This document shows positions 57,558 to 64,000 of a DNA stretch of 64,000 nt, piece by piece; position 1 is the first letter of the stretch; every line of letters begins with the position of its first letter. Made by a program: the position numbers and the translations under genes. This DNA is from Trifolium pratense. Lineage: Eukaryota > Streptophyta > Magnoliopsida > Fabales > Fabaceae. The stretch is taken from positions 56,442,439-56,506,438 of the forward strand of contig NC_060062.1 in NCBI RefSeq assembly GCF_020283565.1. Reading direction: 5' to 3'. The notes beneath the pieces were generated by a model. It was given only the letters and a program-made list of their open reading frames with translations. It ran no database searches and was not told the origin of the DNA.

Positions 57558-59745
57558 TGTAACACCCTAACCCGTACTACCCTTAAAAACGTAATTTTAA
57601 AAACTTTTTAACAAATGTAAAGGCAGAGTGCCACGCGGTAATTAAAACACAAGCATACACACAGAGCATCATGAAATTTAACATGAAAAGCAACAGCGGA
57701 TTCATTCACATCATATATATATACATATATATATACATAAGCCATATTCATCCCTAAGGATGTCACTTATACAAGCACTAGCATAACAAAAAGGTAACAC
57801 CGATATACGATGAAATCCAAGCGTAAACCCCGACTCGATGTTACATTACCAGAGCATTCACTATTTACAAACTCTAGTCAAAAGCTAGTACTAAGAGGAG
57901 TAATCTATGCTAAGTCTCCTCACCAAAAAGTACTTCAACACCACGTTAGAACAGCAGTCTAAACGTCGGCACGATCCTCAGCCTGAATATCTGAACCCCC
58001 AAAGGTCCAGCAAATAACACAAAGCAGAGAGTTAGAAAACATAATCGCATATCATACGAGTATAAGAAAGGTCTCACACCTTCGAACTACATCATACATA
58101 TTCTAACTCACGTTCAAAACGTCGTATTAAACAGTTATCAATTAATAAAGTTTAGCACAGATCAACCAGATAATGTCACATACCATTTATCAAATATATG
58201 CGCATTTATCCTAATGTATCTAATGTCAATCATTCTATGTCATGTCATCCCTAGACACGACTAATGCATGTGGTACCAATTGCCTTTTACCCCTTATGGA
58301 TAAGTTAAACAGTTTTACATCTTGCCGGATTGTTCGGAACTTACCAAACCTTCATATCCCTCATGGATAAGTTAAACAGTTTTATATCCTGCTGGATAGC
58401 AGCTCTAGATCTTATGGATTCATCAAATCCGATCCTCGGCTTCCTTATGGACTCAGAAATCCATTTAAATCTATTGGAACCCAAGTTTCCAATTTCAACA
58501 TATATATACATGAATGCATGTATGTTTGCACATATCATCAATATGATATTTCTAGCTCGAAGCTACTCATTATGAATGCGGAAACACAATTCAAACACAT
58601 TCACTTAACATTACAATTAATGCCAAAAACATCACATTGCTCACTTTAAGCTACAACTTATTGCATACACGTTTATCAATCATATAACGATTAACAATAA
58701 GCATTAACAGTATCAACATGTATCAACAATCATGTAAGGATACCCTTAAACCATGTTACAAGTGCCAAATCACACTTACAAACATTAACAAAAGTTGCAG
58801 GTTCAGTACTGTTCGCTGAGCGAATCCAAAGCGAACAGGTAGCGAACTCATTCGCTAAGCGAATCTCAATTCGCTGTAGCGAACTACATCAGAGGATTAC
58901 AGGTACATGGCGAACAGGTAGCGAACTGGTAGCGAGCTTATTCGCTGTAGCGAACTCCTGTTCGCTAAGCGAACTACACCAGAAAGAAAATCTGTTCTTG
59001 AGTTGTCTAAGGCGGTTTAACACTAAATCAACTCAAAAATTCATCCAAACATGTTATAAATTCATATAAACAGCCATTCCAAACATATATGGTATCAAGG
59101 AACATTAATCATCCCTTCCAAACATCCAAATACCTCTAATAATCAAAATCATGGCAATTACTTGAGTTTTAAGTAACTTTCTCAAACTTTCCAAAAATGA
59201 TCTAAACACATACATAATCATCATGGAATCAAGCTAGTGATTAACACATACAAAGTGATGATGAAAAACATCATACTCACATACAAAAGCTTATCAAAAG
59301 TCTAAAAGAAATTGAGTGGGAGAGTTCGGGAACGGAGACATAGACAATCTCCCCCCTCCTTGTCACTCAAGAATCATGAATTCTAATCTCTTACCTTAAG
59401 CAAAGATGATGATCCAAGCCTTCTCTTGCTCAAGCTTTCACTCTTGATCCAAACCCTAGCTTAGCTCTATGTTGCTTCTACTCACTCAAACTCAAGAAAT
59501 GAATTTATGAAACTATTCATAAGTTGGACTTGCTACTTATACTACTTCTCAAGTGTCATGAACCAAGCCCATTTGGCTTAGGCCCATTGCCTCTCACGCC
59601 CCTCAAGCCCAAAACAATGGTTCTCGCGTCTAATAACTTATGATCGGCTAAATAATTATTCGTCGCTCACTAAAATAATAAAAGCCAATTAATAAATAAA
59701 ATAACATTTAATAAAATATACGAATACGAAAAACGGGTCGTTACA
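57558..59745 (-). repeat. H 3' LTR
   Basis: 2188 bp; minus strand TGTAACGACCC to GGGTGTTACA. Contains the CTGGACC/GGTTCAG hairpin (57985-58005), two linker/hairpin units (about 58300-58400), a TTCGCT/AGCGAA cluster (58811-58976) and an AT repeat (57713-57737). The ORF at 58330-58575 is repeat translation. Confidence 0.9.
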
Positions 59746-62700
59746 ATCCTACCCCCCTTAAAAGAATTTCGCCCTCGAAATTACCTAGAAACAGATCGGG
59801 ATAAGAATCTCTCATCTTGCTTTCCAATTCCCACGTTGCATTCTCACCAGCCGGTCCTCCCCACACGACTTTCACGGATGCAATCTCTTTGTTTCTCAAC
59901 CTCTTCACTTCTCTTCCTTCGATTCTCAAAGGCACAGTCTCGATGGTCAAGTCATCCCTCACTTGAACATCGTCCGATTCAATCACGTGTGTCGGATCAG
60001 ACACATACTTGCGCAATTGTGATACATGAAAAACATCGTGCAAATTCGCCAATGATGGCGGTAATGCAATCCTATACGCAACTTTCCCAACTCGCTTCAA
60101 AATCTCAAACGGTCCAATAAACCTCGATGTCAACTTCCTTGACTTCAATGCACGTCCTACTCCAGTAGTCGATTTAACTCGTAGGAATACATGATCCCCT
60201 TCTTGGAATTCAATGTCCTTCCTCCTCTTATCATGATAACTTTTCTGTCGATCCTGAGACGCTTTCATCTTCTCACGAATCATCCGAATTTTCTCTGTTG
60301 TCTCTTGTACAATCTCTGGCCCAAGAATTGCACCTTCTCCTGTTTCATACCAACACAGAGGTGTCCTACACCTTCTCCCATACAAAGCCTCAAACGGTGC
60401 CATTCCGATACTAGAATGGTAACTGTTGTTGTATGTAAACTCTACCAACGGCAAACAAGAATCCCAATTCACGTTTTGCTCCAAAACACAAGCCCTCAAC
60501 AAATCCTCTAAGGATTGTATCGTCCTCTCCGACTGACCATCTGTCTGAGGATGATACGCTGAACTCAACCTCAACTTCGTTCCTAAAGCTTCTTGCAAGC
60601 TTTCCCAAAATCTAGAAGTAAATCTCGGATCTCTATCCGAAATAATACTTGTTGGAATACCATGTAGCTTCACAATCTGCTCCACATAAATCTCGGCCAA
60701 CTTAGGCACCAAAGTACCTTTCCTAATAGCAATGAAGTGAGCACACTTCGTCAAACGATCTACTACTACCCAAATCACCTCATGACCTTTCTTGGTCTTC
60801 GGTAAACCTCCCACAAAATCCATTGCAATGCTATCCCATTTCCATTCGGGTATAAACATTGGTTGCAACAAACCAAACGGCTTCTGATGCTCGATCTTCG
60901 ATTTCTGACAAGTTAAGCATGAATAAACAAATTCAGAAATTTGCCTCTTCATTCCCGGCCACCAAAACAACTTCCTTAAATCCTGATACATCTTGGTTAC
61001 TCCAGGATGTATACTCAAACCACTCCTGTGACCTTCTTCCATGATCATTCTCTTCAATTCGGGTACATCCGGTACACAAACTCTTCCGTGAAATCTCATG
61101 ACTCCACTTTCGTCGATCTTGATATTGGTCTCCTTACCTTCATTGATGAGTACCATCTTCTCCATCAATTTCTTATCCGATTTCTGACGTTCTTTAATAT
61201 CCTCGAGAAAAGGATTCGTCAACTTTAACATTCCAAGCTTCACACTTGTAGAAGTAACCTCGCACACAAGACTCAAGTCTCGGAATTCTTCTATCAACTC
61301 TAACTCTTTCACCATCAATGATGACATATGCAAAGTTTTCCTACTTAATGCATCGGCCACTACATTGGCTTTTCCAGGGTGATAACTCAATTCAAAATCG
61401 TAGTCCTTTAAGAATTCGAGCCATCTCCGTTGTCTCATATTCAACTCCTTCTGGTCGAATAAGTATCTCAGACTCTTGTGATCACTAAACACTTCAAACC
61501 TCGATCCATACAAGTAGTGTCTCCACACTTTCAAAGTAAACACCACGGCGGCTAACTCCAAATCATGCGTCGGATAGTTCCTCTCGTGAACCTTCAGTTG
61601 CCTTGAAGCATATGCTACCACATTACCCCCTTGCATAAGCACTCCACCAAGTCCTAACTTCGAAGCATCGCAATACACGACGAACGACTCTTTGGCATCA
61701 GGTAAAATCAACACGGGTGCAGTAGTCAATCTTCTCTTGAGCTCTTGGAAGTTCTCCTCACAATTACCATCCCAAACAAACGCTTGATCTTTCCTCGTCA
61801 ACTTGGTTAACGGTAAAGCCAACTTCGAAAAACCTTCGATGAATCTTCTATAATAACCGGCTAAACCAAGAAAACTTCTAATCTCTGAAACAGATTCCGG
61901 CGTTCCCCACTGTGACACAGCGTCAACCTTCGCAGGATCTACCGCGATTCCTCCACTTGAAATTATATGCCCTAGGAAACTCACCTCTTTCATCCAAAAT
62001 TCACACTTTGACAACTTGGCATACAACTTCTTCTCCTTCAAGACTTGTAAAACAATCCTCAAGTGCTCCTCGTGCTCTTCCTCGGATTTTGAGTAAATCA
62101 AAATGTCGTCGATGAACACCACCACGAATCTATCCAAAAATGAATGGAAAATTCGGTTCATATACTCCATGAAAACTCCAGGTGCATTGGTCACACCAAA
62201 CGGCATAACTGAATACTCGTAGTGCCCATACCTCGTCCTAAATGCAGTCTTAGGTATGTCTTCCGTCTTTACTCTAATCTGATGGTATCCAGATCTCAAA
62301 TCTATCTTACTAAACACGCAAGCTCCAACTAGTTGATCCATCAAATCATCTATCCTTGGAAGTGGATATTTATTCTTGATCGTCACTTTGTTCAACTGAC
62401 GATAGTCTATACATAATCTCATGCTTCCATCTTTCTTCTTTACAAGCAATACTGGCGCTCCCCATGGCGAAACACTCGGTCGAACAAACCTCTTCTCAAG
62501 CAGCTCTTCAAGTTGCTTCTTCAACTCATTCAACTCTGACGCTGACATTCGATACGGCGCCATCGATATCGGGCTAGTTCCAGGTACTAGGTCGATAGAA
62601 AACTCTACCTCTCGCTTCGGAGGCACGTCAGATATATCATCCGGAAACACATCTGGGAATTCACAAACGATCGGTAACTCTTCTATCTTAACTCCTCCTT

Positions 62701-64000
62701 CGAGTTTCAATGATGCAAACATCATGAACATCTCGGCATGTTCTTTCAACGCTTCCGATACTTCCTTCCCGTTCATCAAATGCAAGTTCTCCTCCGGCTT
62801 CGGAAAAACAACGGCCTTCTCACGACAGTTGATATGAATCCGATTAAAGATTAACCAATTCATACCAAAAATCACATCCATACCACTAAGTGGAATACAC
62901 ACTAAATCCATACCAAAATGCTTACCAAAAATGGTTACGGGGCAATTACGACATACTTGTCGAGTAATTACTGAACCATTAGCAGGAGTTTCTATTTCCA
63001 TCCTACCCATCATATCCGTTAAAGGAATACTAAGACGCTTCGCACAATCCAAAGAAATAAAAGAATGCGTCGCTCCCGTATCTATAATCGCAATTAAAGG
63101 AGTGTTATAGATGAAACACGTACCTCTAATGAGATTGTCCTCAAGGCTAGCATCCTCTCCACTTAAGGCAAACACCTTGCCCATCACCTTCTTGGGCTTC
63201 TTGCAGATTATACTCTTGTGGCCCTCCTCACCACAGTTGAAACAAAAGACTCTTGTCCTACACACTTCGGCTTTGTGGCCTAACTTCCCACAATTCAAAC
63301 ACTTGTCCAATTTCTTCTGGCAATCATACGACATATGACCCCTCTCTCCACATTTGTAACAATTCCCATTCACCGGCCTCTTACCACCACTGGTATTACC
63401 CCTACTGCGGTTATCATAAGGTTTTCCGCGCTCTTGCCCTTTCCCTTTTCGGTCGTTCACAGCCTTGTAGTAGTTCACCTTAGCCATACCATCTTCATCA
63501 CAGATCCTACTCTTGTTCACAAGGGTCGCAAAATCCCTTATCTGTGAAAATCCAATCATATGCTTAATATCTGGACGTAGACCACTTTCAAACTTCACAC
63601 ACTTGTCGTTCTCCGCTTCCATAGTGTTGTAATGCGGACTAAACGCACACAAGGTCTCAAACTTGACGGCATAGTCAGCTACCGTCATATTTCCCTGTTT
63701 CAGTTCCATGAATTCCACAACTTTCTTGTTCTTCACATCCACAGGAAAATACTTAACCAAAAATTCCCTTTTAAACATTGCCCATGGTATAGCCATACCA
63801 CCGGGTCCTAGCCTCAACTTGGCATTCTTCCACCACACATTCGCTTCCTCGCGCAACACATATGTTCCAAGGGTTGTCTTCCCTTCCTCGGAACAATTCA
63901 TTGCTTCAAAAATTATCTCAAGTTCTTCCAGCCACTTGTGAGCTCCATCCGGGTTGTAACCTCCGGTAAATGTTGGCGGTTTCTGCTTCATGAACCTTTC
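59741..64000 (-). CDS. gag-pol: H gag-pol polyprotein with chromodomain (5' end outside window)
   Basis: Open from the right edge through Met 63991 (probably internal) for 1416 codons. Gag capsid with [11 protein letters not shown], three zinc knuckles ([42 protein letters not shown]; ~205-262), aspartic protease [12 protein letters not shown] (~304), RT with [12 protein letters not shown] and [13 protein letters not shown] (~625), RNase H with [11 protein letters not shown] (~772), integrase zinc site [19 protein letters not shown] (~990), DDE residues in [16 protein letters not shown] and DGQSERTIQ, and a C-terminal chromodomain ([22 protein letters not shown]). Order PR-RT-RH-INT-chromodomain is Ty3/gypsy chromovirus, Tekay/Del-like. 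No stop or frameshift in the visible part, so probably autonomous. The frame crosses the PPT and its TAA is bases 3-5 of the LTR. Confidence 0.93.
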   Translation of the reverse strand, partial: ERFMKQKPPTFTGGYNPDGAHKWLEELEIIFEAMNCSEEGKTTLGTYVLREEANVWWKNAKLRLGPGGMAIPWAMFKREFLVKYFPVDVKNKKVVEFMELKQGNMTVADYAVKFETLCAFSPHYNTMEAENDKCVKFESGLRPDIKHMIGFSQIRDFATLVNKSRICDEDGMAKVNYYKAVNDRKGKGQERGKPYDNRSRGNTSGGKRPVNGNCYKCGERGHMSYDCQKKLDKCLNCGKLGHKAEVCRTRVFCFNCGEEGHKSIICKKPKKVMGKVFALSGEDASLEDNLIRGTCFIYNTPLIAIIDTGATHSFISLDCAKRLSIPLTDMMGRMEIETPANGSVITRQVCRNCPVTIFGKHFGMDLVCIPLSGMDVIFGMNWLIFNRIHINCREKAVVFPKPEENLHLMNGKEVSEALKEHAEMFMMFASLKLEGGVKIEELPIVCEFPDVFPDDISDVPPKREVEFSIDLVPGTSPISMAPYRMSASELNELKKQLEELLEKRFVRPSVSPWGAPVLLVKKKDGSMRLCIDYRQLNKVTIKNKYPLPRIDDLMDQLVGACVFSKIDLRSGYHQIRVKTEDIPKTAFRTRYGHYEYSVMPFGVTNAPGVFMEYMNRIFHSFLDRFVVVFIDDILIYSKSEEEHEEHLRIVLQVLKEKKLYAKLSKCEFWMKEVSFLGHIISSGGIAVDPAKVDAVSQWGTPESVSEIRSFLGLAGYYRRFIEGFSKLALPLTKLTRKDQAFVWDGNCEENFQELKRRLTTAPVLILPDAKESFVVYCDASKLGLGGVLMQGGNVVAYASRQLKVHERNYPTHDLELAAVVFTLKVWRHYLYGSRFEVFSDHKSLRYLFDQKELNMRQRRWLEFLKDYDFELSYHPGKANVVADALSRKTLHMSSLMVKELELIEEFRDLSLVCEVTSTSVKLGMLKLTNPFLEDIKERQKSDKKLMEKMVLINEGKETNIKIDESGVMRFHGRVCVPDVPELKRMIMEEGHRSGLSIHPGVTKMYQDLRKLFWWPGMKRQISEFVYSCLTCQKSKIEHQKPFGLLQPMFIPEWKWDSIAMDFVGGLPKTKKGHEVIWVVVDRLTKCAHFIAIRKGTLVPKLAEIYVEQIVKLHGIPTSIISDRDPRFTSRFWESLQEALGTKLRLSSAYHPQTDGQSERTIQSLEDLLRACVLEQNVNWDSCLPLVEFTYNNSYHSSIGMAPFEALYGRRCRTPLCWYETGEGAILGPEIVQETTEKIRMIREKMKASQDRQKSYHDKRRKDIEFQEGDHVFLRVKSTTGVGRALKSRKLTSRFIGPFEILKRVGKVAYRIALPPSLANLHDVFHVSQLRKYVSDPTHVIESDDVQVRDDLTIETVPLRIEGREVKRLRNKEIASVKVVWGGPAGENATWELESKMRDSYPDLFLGNFEGEILLRGVGL
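59746..59764 (-). promoter_or_regulatory. H polypurine tract (inside the pol frame)
   Basis: Minus-strand CTTTTAAGGGGGGTAGGAT, translated as part of the last residues of Pol. Confidence 0.9.

Larger units (their letters stand above)
57558..64000 (-). mobile_element. H: coding Ty3/gypsy chromovirus, 3' part
   Basis: 3' LTR 57558-59745, PPT 59746-59764, and a gag-pol frame running off the right edge. It is inserted into the internal region of E. LTR ends and PPT context are the same type as E1, E2 and E, which makes it the best candidate class for the enzyme source of those elements. Confidence 0.9.

Noticed and set aside
57558..59745. 5' LTR of element E
   Set aside because: No primer site at its left edge; a PPT and chromovirus Pol adjoin its right edge, so it is the 3' LTR of H.
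59836..63941. Several + strand ORFs of 60-140 codons opposite H pol
   Set aside because: Antisense shadows of a well-conserved coding frame.

Overview
The window is plant nuclear repeat DNA made entirely of nested LTR retrotransposons. No host gene, tRNA, rRNA or CRISPR array could be supported. Plant origin is shown by Sirevirus-type Ty1/copia elements (gag-pol plus an extra ORF behind a UAG stop), a chromodomain-bearing Ty3/gypsy (Tekay/Del-like) polyprotein, and initiator-Met tRNA primer sites. A legume with a large genome is my inference, because the Sirevirus resembles soybean SIRE1; species is not determinable by eye.

Layout. Left edge: the 3' part of a long gypsy LTR (F, 1-1333). Next comes an old, decayed copia element on the + strand (D: 1334-2708, 11499-13069, 42951-about 43300). 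D is interrupted by a young non-coding gypsy derivative (E1, 2709-11493, TSD GATTC) and by a minus-strand Sirevirus (C, 13075-42945, TSD CAAAC). The 5' LTR of C is split by a solo LTR (I, 19922-42385, TSD TAGGA). I is split by a three-LTR non-coding gypsy derivative (E2, 20849-42169, TSD ATAAA). The middle LTR of E2 is split by a near-intact Sirevirus (B, 26515-36494, TSD TATAT). The order D>C>I>E2>B is therefore five levels deep.

Right part: a minus-strand non-coding gypsy derivative (E, from 43826 to beyond the window). Its 3' LTR contains a rearranged copia element (G, 44778-53573, TSD TATTC). Its internal region is cut by the 3' end of a coding chromovirus (H, 57558-64000, open at the right edge).

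How the parts relate. E1, E2, E and F have LTRs of about 2.2-2.9 kb. E1, E2 and E start TGTAACGACCC as H does, E1 and E2 have an iMet primer site, and their PPT regions resemble that of H. E even keeps decayed pieces of H-like pol. The simplest reading is that E1/E2/E/F are non-autonomous passengers mobilised by an H-like chromovirus. The most unusual content is in these LTRs: tandem stem-loops whose arms differ from unit to unit but stay complementary, separated by a constant linker. Element C also carries an antisense small gene with its own TATA box and poly(A) signal, encoding an acidic protein with two SUMO-interaction-like motifs.
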